Positions 12,116 through 27,528 of a stretch of 64,000 bases of DNA are shown in pieces. The notes beneath the pieces were generated by a model. That model saw only the letters and a list, made by a program, of their open reading frames with translations. It was not told the DNA's origin and did no database searches. Source of the stretch: Diphasiastrum complanatum (lineage: Eukaryota; Streptophyta; Lycopodiopsida; Lycopodiales; Lycopodiaceae); assembly GCA_029204225.1 (NCBI GenBank), contig CM055095.1, forward strand, positions 59,696,414-59,760,413, in the 5' to 3' direction. A program made the position numbers and the translations under genes. Numbering within the stretch: the first letter of the stretch is position 1; every line of letters starts with the position of its first letter.

Positions 12116-12762
12116 TGTGAAAAATACAGATCCTAAGTGGATCTAAACTCCAAGATCATTGGCTTGAATGCTTGCACTCCAAACTACATAAGCTAGGAAT
12201 TGGCAACACATTCTATGCTACCTAGAATGCAAAGAACTTGATCAAAAAGCATTTATCACAAATGGAAACTTCCATAAACATCAAGTGCGGCCCAAAATAG
12301 CATTATACAGTCCATAATACATCAGCCTACCACTTTTGGAAAGCACCTAAGATCATACACACAAAGCTTGAACTCAATCACTACACAATGCCAACAATGG
12401 AAGGAGAACCCAATAGAAAAATCTCTCATTAAGCAAATGAATACAATGGATCTGCTCCAACCTGTTTCTCCACGGCCTACCTGCTATATATAGCTGAGAG
12501 AGATGACTCTCTCTCCTCTCTCTAGACCCTCCTTACCTAAAATATGCCCTATATAGGTAAAATTGGCATATATGTCCAAAATACATGAAAATGGACTCAT
12601 TTCGAAGGTCTTGAAGTTTGACACTTCTTCATACTGAAAAAATACACTTACTAAAAATATCTAGACCTGTTTCACACGTGTGAAAAGTCAGATCCTAAAC
12701 TATGTGCCATTTTTAGCAATTTTGGCCTAAAACTAGACAAGGAAATGTTGACAATTTTCACA
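12116..12762 (-). repeat. 3' LTR of element A2 (647 bp)
   Basis: The LTR begins TGTGAAAATTGTCAAC (at 12762) and ends ATTTTTCACA (at 12116) on the minus strand. A TATA-like CTATATATAGC lies near 12482 and a palindrome TTTCACACGTGTGAAA near 12670. The last 245 bp match the A1 LTR almost exactly, whereas U3 is diverged. Its first 83 bp are identical to 63918-64000. Confidence 0.9.
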
Positions 12763-12775
12763 CTCCCTCTTCAAC
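12763..12775 (-). other. Polypurine tract of element A2
   Basis: The minus strand reads GTTGAAGAGGGAG just before the 3' LTR. The stop codon of the long open frame lies immediately upstream, so the coding region runs right up to the tract. Confidence 0.75.
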
Positions 12776-15700
12776 TTAACTTGCTAGTTTTACAACACTA
12801 CTTTGTTCCAACTTAAGAATGATCTCCATCATCAGAATAGATCTCTTCTCAAGGATCCTAATATGTACAAAATAGGACACAACATAATTGATATAGATAA
12901 TAGTGTCCATATAGGATGCTTCACTATTTCTTACATCAATTTTACATAGAATCATAAAAATGGTACATGTAAAAGAACATAGAATCTCAATTAATGAATT
13001 CCTCCATGTATCCATCTCTGGTTTCTCTGTAAAATAGCAGCAAACAAGTTGTAAATGAAAGTGATCAACAAGTGTTTGCATGCCTCCTCCACATTTCACT
13101 ATACATATAGTGAATGCAACATGTATCTCCATGAATGAACTTCCATCACCACCTTGCCTTTGTAGATCTTCAATCCATGAAAGCCTTTGAGTGAATGAAT
13201 GCCAAAAAGATGTGTTCCCTACTCCATTTGAATGACCAAAACCTGAACTTGAAATACTTGAAGTACCTCCACAAGATTTGCACACAACGCTTGATCCTAC
13301 AATGTCAACAAGTTGCCAATTTGCCAACACTAGAATACTAGATCTTGAACTTTGTTCAAAAGAAAACATATTGACCACTTCAATACCTTTCAAGATCTGA
13401 ATGAATTCATGTACTTGATCATACAAACCAGCAATGATAACTATTCCATCTCCAAGATCCAAAGGATGCAAAACTATGGAACTAGTTTTATTGAAATTTG
13501 ACAATTTCAACACATTGACATAACAATGTTCATACATGAGATTAGGCAAGTGAGGTAGAGTAAGAAGACACTTCCTTGCAGATCCAAAGACCTTACTTGA
13601 ACCTTCAAGAACCTGTAAAAACAGATCCAAAATGCCTTGACCATTTGTCTCTTCTTTGATGCTTTTCACTAGCTTCGAATTGCCACTTGTCTCTTGGTGT
13701 TGATGAAGCAATCCAAGATCAACCTCTTGATCTTCCAATAAGACATCAAAGATCTTGCATATGTGAACATCTTCAGATCTGAAACTCTGAAGATACTCCC
13801 TCTCAAACACATGATTAAGATCCCACAAGATCTCATCAATGCTCAAATTTGACCCTTCACTATAGTTAGTGAAAACAATGCCACCATCATAAACCAAAAG
13901 ATAGATTCCAACATTTCCATTTAACATGAAGTAGAGTAGGTGAAGATGAGTATCAAACCTAATCAAAACAGCCCTCTTGAGTTCATAACAAACCTCAATA
14001 AGCTCACCAATGATATCTCCCTTGCCTTGAAGAAGTTGCCACTTGAGTTGCTCCATGTAGTCTTCTTCAACCAACCTTTTGCCATCTTGACCATGAATGA
14101 ACAATCCACCACAATCATAGAATGCTTTGAGTTGATGAAGAGATGTTAGATCCATGCTTTGGATCTTCCCAAGAACCACTCTTCCATTGCCCTTTCCTTC
14201 ACAAGACTCCCTCTTAATGCTAGCACCACAAAAGTTAGAAACCTCCCTCTTGATAGTTGCACCATAAGAAGTAGAAGACTCTTGAATATTAGAAGCCAAG
14301 AAAAGAATCCTTAGTACCTTCAACATAAGAGTGATTGAAGTACTCTCTCTTTTCAAACATGAACTTCTACTCAATGATTTAGGTAATGAGTCATATGATA
14401 ATGATTCTTCCTCACTATCGTTCATAAAAACATCATTCAAAGTACATCCTACTTTGAACACTTCACATACTTCTCTTCCTTTTGACTTGTGATCTCCCTC
14501 ACCAAGTCTCATGATAGAAACCTTTGATCTACTCTTTTTATGAAGAAATGTGACACCACTTGTTGCACAAATGACTTTATCACAAAAAGATGTAAAAGAA
14601 CCATTTCCTTCAAGCATGCTCAAAGCACCATCATCTTTTCCCACATGATTACATACATCAATATGAAAAGAATTAGAAGAACAACCATCTTCTTGCAAAG
14701 AATGACACTTAGCATCTCCATCTTTTTCCATATGAACAAACAAGTCATTAGCAACAATCACTTCCAAAGAAGAATCTTCATCAACTCCATTGATGAAGTT
14801 AGCTCCTTCCTTACCTTTTCCATTTTTGCACTTGCCATCTAGCACCATTGAAGAACCACCAAGCCTTGGAAGTCCATGAGTAGAAGAGTACAAACATGAT
14901 GCTAATTTAGCTCCACATGACTCCATATGACTAGTAGGTAACACTAGTGCATCTTCAAGATCCAATGGATCCAAAAAATTGACCATAGATTCACCAAAGC
15001 TTGCCAAGTTAGCACAACAATTATCATCTCCAAGAAGTACATTAGATCTCAACCTAGATCTAGCATTTTGTTTCTTATGGCATTCATTTGCAAAATGTCC
15101 TTTTATCCCACAATAAAAGCACTTGAACTTTGACTTATTGTTCTTAGTAGAAGAGGAAGAGGAAGAGTGATCATCATGATCAAAGTTACCACCTTTGGAC
15201 CATTTCCCTTTGCCTTTACCTTTGCCCTTGAATTTGCCTTTTGTGAAGAAAGCCTCTTCACCTCCACCTTGCAAGGATGCACCATCAAGCTTTGATTGCA
15301 ACCTATGTTCTTCAGCCAATAAGATTTCTTGCAAGTCAACCACACTTGGCAAGACTCTTTGAATGGCAAAACTTTGCACAAGGTTAGCATGTTCATTTAG
15401 CAAACCATTCAACATAACTTGGACTATTTCACCATCTTTTATGTTCTCATCAATGCATGCTAAATCATCACTTAGGGACTTAACTCTCAAGATAAATGCA
15501 TGAGCACTTTCACCCTCTCTTTGCCTACTAGAAAATATTTGTCTCCTTAGGGTCAATACCCTAGATGTGGACTTTGATTCAAAGAGCTTCTTTAAGGCAT
15601 TCCATGCCTCACTTGCACTTTGACACTTTCCAACTTCCTTGAGAAGTTCATTTGTAACATTCATTTTAATGATATGAAGAGCCCTTTTGGCCTTCTTATC

Positions 15701-15868
15701 AAACCTTTGTTGCTCTTGAAGTGTGAGAGGTCTCTCTTCAATTTCTGCAACTATGTCCATGAGTTCATTCAACTCAAGTAAGGAGTCCATCCTCACTTTC
15801 CAAGTAGAGTAGTTTGATGAACTCAACCTTTCACTAGACTCTAGCATGATCCCACCATTGGAAGCCAT
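12776..15868 (-). CDS. Gag fused to a ~765-residue unrecognised C-terminal region (element A2)
   Basis: This is a 1030-residue open frame. Residues 1 to about 263 are a UBN2-type Copia gag ending in the zinc knuckle CFYCGIKGHFANEC and are nearly identical to A1. After the knuckle the protein diverges completely: no protease, integrase or RT motif follows. The remainder starts with a polar region rich in Ser, Cys and Asp. It then has a more hydrophobic half with motifs such as LHQLKAFYDCGGLF and VLHPLDLGDGIVIIAGL, and a hydrophobic C-terminus. I do not recognise a family. An open frame of this length without one stop in AT-rich DNA argues for recent constraint or very recent origin. The start is the same ATG context as in A1. 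Confidence 0.85.
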   Translation of the reverse strand: MASNGGIMLESSERLSSSNYSTWKVRMDSLLELNELMDIVAEIEERPLTLQEQQRFDKKAKRALHIIKMNVTNELLKEVGKCQSASEAWNALKKLFESKSTSRVLTLRRQIFSSRQREGESAHAFILRVKSLSDDLACIDENIKDGEIVQVMLNGLLNEHANLVQSFAIQRVLPSVVDLQEILLAEEHRLQSKLDGASLQGGGEEAFFTKGKFKGKGKGKGKWSKGGNFDHDDHSSSSSSTKNNKSKFKCFYCGIKGHFANECHKKQNARSRLRSNVLLGDDNCCANLASFGESMVNFLDPLDLEDALVLPTSHMESCGAKLASCLYSSTHGLPRLGGSSMVLDGKCKNGKGKEGANFINGVDEDSSLEVIVANDLFVHMEKDGDAKCHSLQEDGCSSNSFHIDVCNHVGKDDGALSMLEGNGSFTSFCDKVICATSGVTFLHKKSRSKVSIMRLGEGDHKSKGREVCEVFKVGCTLNDVFMNDSEEESLSYDSLPKSLSRSSCLKRESTSITLMLKVLRILFLASNIQESSTSYGATIKREVSNFCGASIKRESCEGKGNGRVVLGKIQSMDLTSLHQLKAFYDCGGLFIHGQDGKRLVEEDYMEQLKWQLLQGKGDIIGELIEVCYELKRAVLIRFDTHLHLLYFMLNGNVGIYLLVYDGGIVFTNYSEGSNLSIDEILWDLNHVFEREYLQSFRSEDVHICKIFDVLLEDQEVDLGLLHQHQETSGNSKLVKSIKEETNGQGILDLFLQVLEGSSKVFGSARKCLLTLPHLPNLMYEHCYVNVLKLSNFNKTSSIVLHPLDLGDGIVIIAGLYDQVHEFIQILKGIEVVNMFSFEQSSRSSILVLANWQLVDIVGSSVVCKSCGGTSSISSSGFGHSNGVGNTSFWHSFTQRLSWIEDLQRQGGDGSSFMEIHVAFTICIVKCGGGMQTLVDHFHLQLVCCYFTEKPEMDTWRNSLIEILCSFTCTIFMILCKIDVRNSEASYMDTIIYINYVVSYFVHIRILEKRSILMMEIILKLEQSSVVKLAS

Positions 15869-17029
15869 GATTCTAATGTTTCTTCAACTTTTAGGTTTTG
15901 TCCTAAAGCACTTAGCACTCACTTTTCTCTCAACAAATGATAGATAAAGAGATCTATGAAGATTTAGGACCCTAAAACACTTCTATCTTGAACCTAGATG
16001 GTTTCCAAGCATAGAAAGGAAGATTGAAACACATGCAACACTTTGCACACACTAAGAATGGATTACAAAATCAAACCAACCTGAACACACTCTTGCTTAA
16101 GCTCTCAAACTTTCCATCAAGTGACCAAATCAAGTTATGGTGTGAAGAGTTACTTGCATTCTTAGAAAATACCCAAAACTAGGATGCCAAGATTACCTAG
16201 TAATGAACAAACTTGATCAACATATGATCAATACACTAAGATATTGATTCAACCTGTAAAACCACATGTAAACCACACTTCTAAAAGTTTATAAACTCCA
16301 GCAAGTGATAAATACAAGATTTAGAGGTGAATGAATGAGCACACTTAGTGAATCACAAGACTAGCTTCACTATCTTGTCAAATCTTGGTGTTTAGATGTA
16401 GATCTAAGATCACTTCACATGAGAATGTTCCTCAACCTGTTAAGAACCTGAAAACACACTTGCATAATGGTTAACACCTTCCAGCAAATGCTCCAATCAA
16501 ATTACATAAGGAGAGTTACTTACATGCTCAACAAAGTACACCAAAAATTATGCCAAAATTGATGACAATCTTTACAATATGCTCTTCACAATGGAGCTTA
16601 CAATATGTTCACCCAAAAAAGGGGATCTTTCATCCAAATGGGAGCTTTGCTCAGCCTTTAGGAGAATTACAACTCACTCAAAAGAGCATTTGTCATCCAC
16701 TTAAGGAGAAGTTTCATCCACTTAAGGAGAGTGTTCATCCAAGAATGGAGATTGTCAACAATAGGATTGAAAAGAACATTGTTAGTATTGAATATGCACA
16801 AGCCTCACAATCACAAATGATTAGGTGTTATGATCTGATCCAAAATAGTTTCTTTTCAGCCTCTGATCTTCAATAGACCTGAAATATGCTTTTGATCCAC
16901 AAGTTCAACTCACAAAACAAAGGTTAGTAAGATTTGATCAACAAAGCAATGCAAAATCATGCTAGAACTTGATCAAACATCCAAATATCACCAAAAATGG
17001 AATACTTACTGTAAATAGAAGCCAACCAG
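15869..17029 (-). other. Untranslated leader of Copia element A2
   Basis: This is nearly base-for-base the leader of A1 (2409-3569), with only scattered substitutions. Because A1 and A2 are so similar here yet unrelated after the gag knuckle, the 5' region has been exchanged or homogenised recently. Confidence 0.8.
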
Positions 17030-17155
17030 CTCTGATACCATGTGAAAAATACAGATCCTAAGTGGATCTAAACTCCAAGATCATTGGCTTGAATGCTTGC
17101 ACTCCAAACTACATAAGCTAGGAATTGGCAACACATTCTATGCTACCTAGAATGC
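17030..17155 (-). repeat. Primer binding site plus truncated 5' LTR of A2
   Basis: The minus-strand primer site TGGTATCAGAG occupies 17030-17040. Next to it are only 115 bp of LTR (17041-17155), corresponding to the U5 end. The LTR stops within the sequence GCATTCTAGGTAGCATAG, and what follows is unrelated microsatellite-rich DNA, which marks a rearrangement breakpoint. Confidence 0.85.
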
Positions 17156-17436
17156 GTATTTTTCCTTCAATTTTGATGAGGCATAAGTCATAAATTTATA
17201 CTGAAGACCATTTTTATCAAATGTATTTTCTAACTTAAATAAAAATAGCTCAGCACCTCCCGACGTGGCTTAAGATTTTGAGTTTCCCATTTTCCATTTT
17301 GAGTTAAATAAAAAAATCAGAACCTCCCGCCGCGGTGAGAGGTTTTGAGTTTTCCATTTTTTGAGTAAAATTGAAGAAACTCAGAACCTCCTGCCTCGGC
17401 GGGAGGTCCATTTTTTATAAAAATATTATATATATG

Positions 17437-17493
<57 letters not shown>

Positions 17494-17723
17494 TATATAT
17501 GTATATATCACATATATATAATTATATCTTATACAAACGATATATAATTGTATCTTATATATATACAAAATTATGTATCTTATATCATTTTATTTTTATA
17601 TATGCATTTTGTATATCTATATAAGTATATATATACAAATATATACATATACAATAAAAAGAAAATTCAAAACCTCCCGCCGCGGTGGGAGGTTTTGAGG
17701 ATATATATCTTAATATATATATA

Positions 17724-17770
<47 letters not shown>

Positions 17771-17930
17771 ATATATATATATGCGCTATGTATATTATAT
17801 TTGCCAAATATTACATATATGTATAGAAATATGTGCTATAAACATTCTATGTTAGGTCCTCAATCTTACGTTGCATGAAAACATTTTTGATATTTTATTT
17901 GACATTTTATTTGAACTGTATTTTTTGCAG
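17156..17930. repeat. Microsatellites and GC-rich palindromes
   Basis: AT-rich sequence holding a (GT)25 tract at about 17443-17492 and a (TA)n tract at about 17727-17785. It also carries copies of a GC-rich palindrome (consensus CCTCCCGCCGCGGCGGGAGG): a degenerate one near 17251 and clearer ones at 17318-17347, 17382-17409 and 17670-17695. No gene is supported. Confidence 0.75.
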
Positions 17931-19908
17931 GCTTACTACACTGTAGACCAAAACGTTTTAAGGCCCTCCAAGAATGCCTCTCCATTATATCTTACTAAAG
18001 GTTGGAAGATACTTCATAAACCTAGCTCAAGTGGACCTCATGTGAAAGCCTTTGTGGTAATATCCAATAAATCAATTGGCAACCCTGAATTTTCCATGGA
18101 TAATGTTGAAAGTCTTGGTGTAATTCGCTGTATCTACCTTCAAGACAAATTTTCTTTCGACATGGCTGAGTTTATGACTTGCAACCAAGATGGTTCTGAG
18201 CGTCATGTTAATTTGTCTTGTGCGGACACTGCTCATTTTACTGCTGAGCCACCAACTCATGACTCAAACGAGTTTATTCTTAACTACGAGGGTTCTCTCT
18301 TTAATAAATTGATGGCCCTATGTAGCAAACATAAGCTATTGATGGAAGCTAACGGAATACATAGTGTTTTTTATGATGTTGCAATTATTGGATCTACTGC
18401 AACTTCTATGATTGGAGATGTAACAGTAATGGAAATTGTTCCACGTACAGAAACAAATCTCTCTCGTAAAGAACCAGAAAAACAAACTTTGAAAAGAAAG
18501 AGACAAGTAACCACTTCAAGACCTAGAAAAAAAAGTCGTGAGGTTCAAACTGAAAGAGAGACTGCAAAAGCTGTTGGGACCGCCAAGAAAAGACTTGTGG
18601 AGCCGAGACTAGATTGATCGATAATGCAATCTGGCTCTTATTGCAATGTATCAGACGATGAAGAGCTTACGGTCGAGGTAGAGCAAATCCCTAAGTTTGA
18701 GGATGATGCAAATGTCAATCTAGACAATTTTGTAATTGATGACATCGGGCACATATGGGGTAAAAATACAATCTATCATATAGAAAGCAAAAATATCCAG
18801 CATGCCTCACTTTTCATGAAACAACAAGCTTTGGATCACTCGTTTGCTAAGAAGTTGGTTGCTAATTTGAGCAAGCCCAATAGTCCACCACCCGCATCAA
18901 TCAACGTCACTTTAAGGCTAATTTCATTCAGGAAAGGTGATGAGGAAGAAATTCTCTTTTAAGGCCCAATTATGGTTGAAAAGATGTATTGTAAATTCAT
19001 GCATGTTGATAGAGCAAAGAATGAGCAGGTCTACAGAGACACTTACCCAAAGGAGGTGGATCTCAATCCTGGATCCAAATTGGATGGATTGTGTAAAATC
19101 ACTTTTTGTCATATTCTATTTTTGAGCCTATCGATGGTCAACAATTTTGTTATGCATGTAATGAATTTGCAAAGGTTGCATTAAATCAAAATAGGATACA
19201 TCTTCGGATATTTGATGCCACTTTTAGATTTGTGCATGCCAAGATATGTATCTTTAAGAATGCATCTCGTTACATTCTTGAATCGGATAGACACAATCAT
19301 GAGCCAAAAGAGTAAAGAAAAAAGGGCAGTCTGCCAGAAATCATGGAGCCTGCACGTGATCTATGGATAACATTGAGTCGACCACAGTTTGTTAAAGGAG
19401 TGAAGCTAAATCATGAGCAACTGAAACAGATGAGAGCATTTTATCTCGGTTTGTATGGTGTCCTTGGCAGTAGTAATGTTGGATCTTTGTCAGGATAACA
19501 CACAATTACATCTTTGTATGAAAAATTTGAGGAGTACACAATAATAATCTTTCGTTCAGATGAAACATTCAATAATTATATGCAAGTCGTGAAATTGTAT
19601 GTAGATGATCAAATTTGCTATGATGAACCTGCATTGGGATGGACGAAGACAAAAACAAACCGATATCTATTCAGTTGTTCAGATTTTGGAGGTATATGCC
19701 AAACGCCATGTGCGATCATATCCTAAAGAAGCTTGTAAATGGAGAATTGTATTTTGGAAGAAAAAATAGAGAAAAACACATTGATGAAGGAGTTTTTCTT
19801 ATGGTTTGTGAGATGGCTGCACGAAGTGCTGTACAATATTTGCTTACTATAGAAGAAGACTTGCCTTCACACTCTTTCATACCTCCTTTTCATTTTTCAC
19901 ATATTTAA
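17931..19908 (+). pseudogene. Degenerate multi-domain gene, possible zinc-finger transposon protein
   Basis: A 3' splice acceptor (TTTTTTGCAG) precedes codons starting AYYTVDQNVL at 17931. One frame continues to about 19110 with only two stops (18615 TGA, 18960 TAA). It then shifts frame and continues with further stops at 19313 and 19498. Visible parts are an N-terminal globular region, a basic stretch likely to be a nuclear signal (KRKRQVTT, RPRKKSR, about 18500) and an acidic segment. A segment then has CYACNEF followed by a C-terminal HNHEP, which resembles the end of FLYWCH/FAR1-type zinc fingers of Mutator-like transposases. I do not recognise the first 230 residues. It is certainly non-functional as it stands, and the transposon assignment is tentative. 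Confidence 0.45.
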
Positions 19909-19937
19909 GAGTTTGTTTTTTTTTTCACTCTCTCACA

Positions 19938-20068
<131 letters not shown>

Positions 20069-20136
20069 TTTTCATTTTTCACATTTGATATCTTTCCAAG
20101 TTCTTTTCACAACTTCATATCTTTCTCTCAATAGTC

Positions 20137-21275
20137 ATGTCTACTAGCGGTAGCAGAGCATCAAGGAGGAGGTTAAGATTCTCTTCTAGTGGAAGAGGAC
20201 AAGCCTCAAAATCAGATTTTGATCGAGTGCGAGATTTTTATATATGCTATCTCCCGAGGAAAAGCAAAGGATGAAAGCCCTTTTTCTTTCCGAAGGAGAA
20301 TCCGATCAACAAGATCGTGGATTCGTTTCGACGGAGATGCCATCAGAAGAATCCACGAATATTTTCTATGACCTTGATGAGGACGGTTCCCTCATCATTG
20401 ACATTAGGGGTAAGGTCATCATCAATAGATTGCACGACCTTACTCTTAAACACTTTGGTCACGATTTGTTTAACGCTTGGGAGCAACAAGACCAAGGGGA
20501 CAAAGACAAGATATTTGATATATTGTACCATGAGTTTTCACAAGCAAATCGATTTAATGACAAATGGGTGAAGACAAGTATGTGTATGCATATTCATCAT
20601 ACGCGCCAATCATTAGGACGATTATGTAGTAAAAGAAAGAAGAGGCCAGGATGGGCATCTAAAAAAGATTGGGAAAAAGTTGTTTATGAATCCAAGCATT
20701 CTAATCCCAAGCGCTTTAAGTAACAAAGAGAGGCAACAAAATCAAGGCTTAATCTTTTTGGCTAATCTCACCTTGGATCGGGATGCAAGGCCAATATGCA
20801 TGCCCAATTTGTAAGCAATTATCTTTTAGCTAATTGCATTTCATATGTTCGTTGTTTACCGATAATTTTTTGCGTTTTCCTAATCATCGATTTCTGTTGA
20901 TGTAGGTTGAAGATTATGGGCGTAATTACACAAATGCTGAGTACAATATTGGATATTGCCAAGGCTATAGTGCCTTGGTTGATCATCTTGCGGCACAAGA
21001 CGTACATCCAAGGATAAATTTTTGTTACATAATTTGTATTTCTCATATTTTTGATACACAATTTGTATTTCATTTCATTTTTATGACATGTGTTTGGCTA
21101 ATAATTATTAATTTGTTTTGTGAATGTGTATGTAGAGGGCATCCGCTTCCTTTGTGGAAGAAAGTACGAGAGGAAACCAAGGAGAAGAAGGGAATGAAGA
21201 TGAAGGGGACGAAGGCGAAGACAAAGGACAAGATTCGGCCTTGAGCAACAATGAGGGAGAAGATAGCGAAGACTA
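20137..21275 (+). pseudogene. Plant Ptta/En/Spm-like (Transposase_24-type) gene remnant
   Basis: The start MSTSGSRASRRRLRF is followed by a frameshift near 20240 into LSPEEKQRMKALFL. The later block NDKWVKTSMCMHIHH, RPGWASKKDW and REATKSRLN resembles the plant transposase family often carried by CACTA (En/Spm) elements. Stops interrupt it at 20721 and 20763. A candidate intron follows (GTAAGC near 20811 to GATGTAG near 20905), leading into VEDYGRNYTNAEYNIGYCQG. A last acidic exon after TGTATGTAG (21135) ends EDSED at about 21275. The family assignment rests on motif resemblance only. Confidence 0.55.
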
Positions 21276-22050
21276 AGAAGCCTACTATTACTTCTTAGAT
21301 TTGATGTATTTTAAGTATTTGCAAAAGTAGAAGAAAAGGGTATTAGTATCAATGTTCTTTTCATGAATTAGATTCGAATATGTACACTTTTCTTAAATAT
21401 GAATATAAACTTTTGTATTTGATCATCTCTATCTCATTATGTATGGAATGATTGTTTATTGTTTACATTTTTCTATTTCATCTTGTATAAGTTTGTTGTA
21501 AATATATACAAACAATAAAAAACAAACAAAAACATCAATTTAAGATGATAAAAACATACCTCGTCTATTGTTTGGATGATCGTTAATTCCTTCTAAGATG
21601 CATCTTTTTTTTTCTCTATAAAAGCAAACAATGAAAACCAAATCATTGTTAGATTATAAATCAAATAATCATTGTTAGATTACAAATCAATCAACAAAAT
21701 GAAAATTGTTAGAATACAAATCAAAGAATCATTGTTAGATTAAAAATCATCAATGATTGTTACATCAATCTCACCATGTTGAAGATAATATGAAAATGCA
21801 CTTTATGACTCAAATGTAATCTACCAAAATTTAGAATGCATAATATACCTCATGAATAAACAATGAAAAACTAACAAACAAAACTATCTCTCTCTCTCTC
21901 TCTCTCTCTCTCAAAAGCTTTTCTTCAAAATTTAGAATGCCTAACATACCTTATGCATTTGCTTGGATTGTCTCCTTTCCTTCTAAATTTCTACAAAAGC
22001 CAACAATGAACAATCTTTCACTAACCAACCAATAAACAAATCAATAAACA
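21276..22050. repeat. AT-rich intergenic with short repeats
   Basis: The phrase ATCATTGTTAGATTAAAAAT recurs with variation near 21640-21750. A short (CT)n tract lies at about 21888-21913. No gene is supported. Confidence 0.6.
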
Positions 22051-22059
22051 ATGAAAACA

Positions 22060-22277
<218 letters not shown>

Positions 22278-22377
22278 CAAAGATTTTCTTTCAAAAGCTT
22301 CTCTTCGCGAAATCTATTTGCAAATGCAGTCGAGGACCCCACCTTTTCCATTTCGCAGGTTTTTTTTTTGTTAAAGC

Positions 22378-22810
22378 ATTTCTGCGTGGCACTGCCATGC
22401 GTGGCAGTGCCATACCCTAAAAAAAAATTCCAGAAAACTTTGCACGGCATGGCAAGTTCTTGCTTGCTGGAAAAATTTGCCACGCGTGGCACTTCAAAAA
22501 CATTTTCAAGCACTTTGCCACGTGTGGCAAACTTTACCATTCTCGAAAAAAAATGCCATGCATGGCAAATTTCCAGAATTTTAAGCGTGGCAGTGTGACG
22601 CAGATTAAAATTTGAATTGCTCTGAGCCCCCCCCCCCCCCCAATCTGTTTGGAGGAGGAGCCGGTGACGGAGAACTTTGATGGCAGTGCCATGCATTCAT
22701 TGCCACACAGTTTGCCACGCGATTGCCATGGACATTGCCACGCGAGGGCAGTCATGTCAAATCTGGTCCCCGTCTTATGTGTGTGGCAATGGGCGTGGCA
22801 ATGGGCCTAT
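22378..22810. repeat. Cluster of TGCCA/TGGCA dyads
   Basis: Short palindromes of the form TGCCAYGYRTGGCA recur, for example TGCCACGCGTGGCA near 22480, TGCCACGTGTGGCA near 22517 and TGCCATGCATGGCA near 22553. Many half-sites occur before 22400 and between 22676 and 22800. A homopolymer run of C lies at about 22627-22641. I see no coding frame that survives comparison of frames. Confidence 0.65.
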
Positions 22811-22829
22811 ATGTGTAGTTTTGTTAGTC

Positions 22830-26540
<3,711 letters not shown>

Positions 26541-26639
26541 AAATTTTTTTCAAACAAAAAATGAAACACTCAGAACCTTGCAGTGCAGAATACCTGCAAA
26601 AAATATAGTTTAAGTAAAATGTCAAATAAAACATCAAAA

Positions 26640-27190
26640 TAATTCCAAGACATGCTTAATGGATCATTAGATATTTAGGCAAAATTGGGCGCACATCTAG
26701 AATCATTCACGAGCTAGAAATCATGCATCTACCATGCTAGAACTTGGAAATACATGAAGATATGATCAAAATCACTAAGATATGATATAATACTAATTCT
26801 TTCCATACAAAAGCATTGATACATCACACTTCACACGTGTAGAATCAAGTACAACAAGAAAAATCATATTCTACACATTAGAAGTCAGGATATCATAAGA
26901 AATATGCAAGTGATAGACATAGAATTAAAAGAGGAAAGTTCTCCATAGAAACTGACAACATGAAGATCATTTCTCCACTGTTTTACAACTATTTATAACA
27001 TCCATAATGCCATTTGGCCAGTTTCCCTAAATTTTCCCTAAAATGACAACTTCTAGGTACTTCACCAAAAACCTAGAAATAAGTGACTAGTTTCATTGTA
27101 TCTCAACTAACCAATAACAGCTCTAAATCTGACTTTATCTACTTATGTACTTGCTAAATTATGAAAAGGAAACAATTTTTAGTCCTCGTT
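26640..27190 (-). repeat. Probable LTR-like fragment
   Basis: The minus strand ends up resembling a Copia LTR. It starts near TGTCAACGAGGACTAAAAATTG and has TTATAAATAGTTG at about 26993 as a TATA box. It also carries CACACGTGTAG-type sequence at about 26831-26842, like the other LTRs in this window. No primer site or partner LTR was found, so the call rests on composition and motifs. Confidence 0.35.
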
Positions 27191-27528
27191 GACATTAAGA
27201 AATTTGCCGTCCTAAGCTCATCTGTTTGTTGTGCAAGCCGGTGCACCAACCAATGCAAATGGTATGAGGTCTCGGTATAATGCCATTACAAGGTTTCCCT
27301 GGCTTTCTCGAGCAAAATGTCATAGGCTGGAAGAGTTGGGAATTCAAAACAAAGACAATGGTAGATAGGAAAAGAATATGTAGAGGTTGTGGGGTGAGTT
27401 GGAAGTGGAAGAGTTAGCTGTGTCGTTGTATCAGTAGCAACGGGGATGGTAGGAATGGTGGTAGTGGTAAATGAAATGGTGATGAAGGTGGTATCAACAA
27501 GGGTGATTAGTGGTGAGATAAGTACAGT

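Larger units (their letters stand above)
12116..17155 (-). mobile_element. Copia element A2, pol-less, gag fused to an unknown domain
   Basis: On the minus strand the parts are a truncated 5' LTR (17041-17155), primer site (17030-17040), leader, a single 1030-codon open frame (15868-12776), a polypurine tract and a complete 3' LTR (12116-12762). There is no protease, integrase, RT or RNase H, so movement would need enzymes in trans, most plausibly from A1-type elements that share its gag, leader and R-U5. It is inserted into the first codons of element B gag with a 5-bp target site. The 5' LTR ends abruptly at 17155 and is followed by unrelated sequence. Confidence 0.88.

Noticed and set aside
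17041-17155. Treating A2 as a complete element with two LTRs
   Set aside because: Only 115 bp of the 5' LTR are present before an abrupt change to unrelated sequence.
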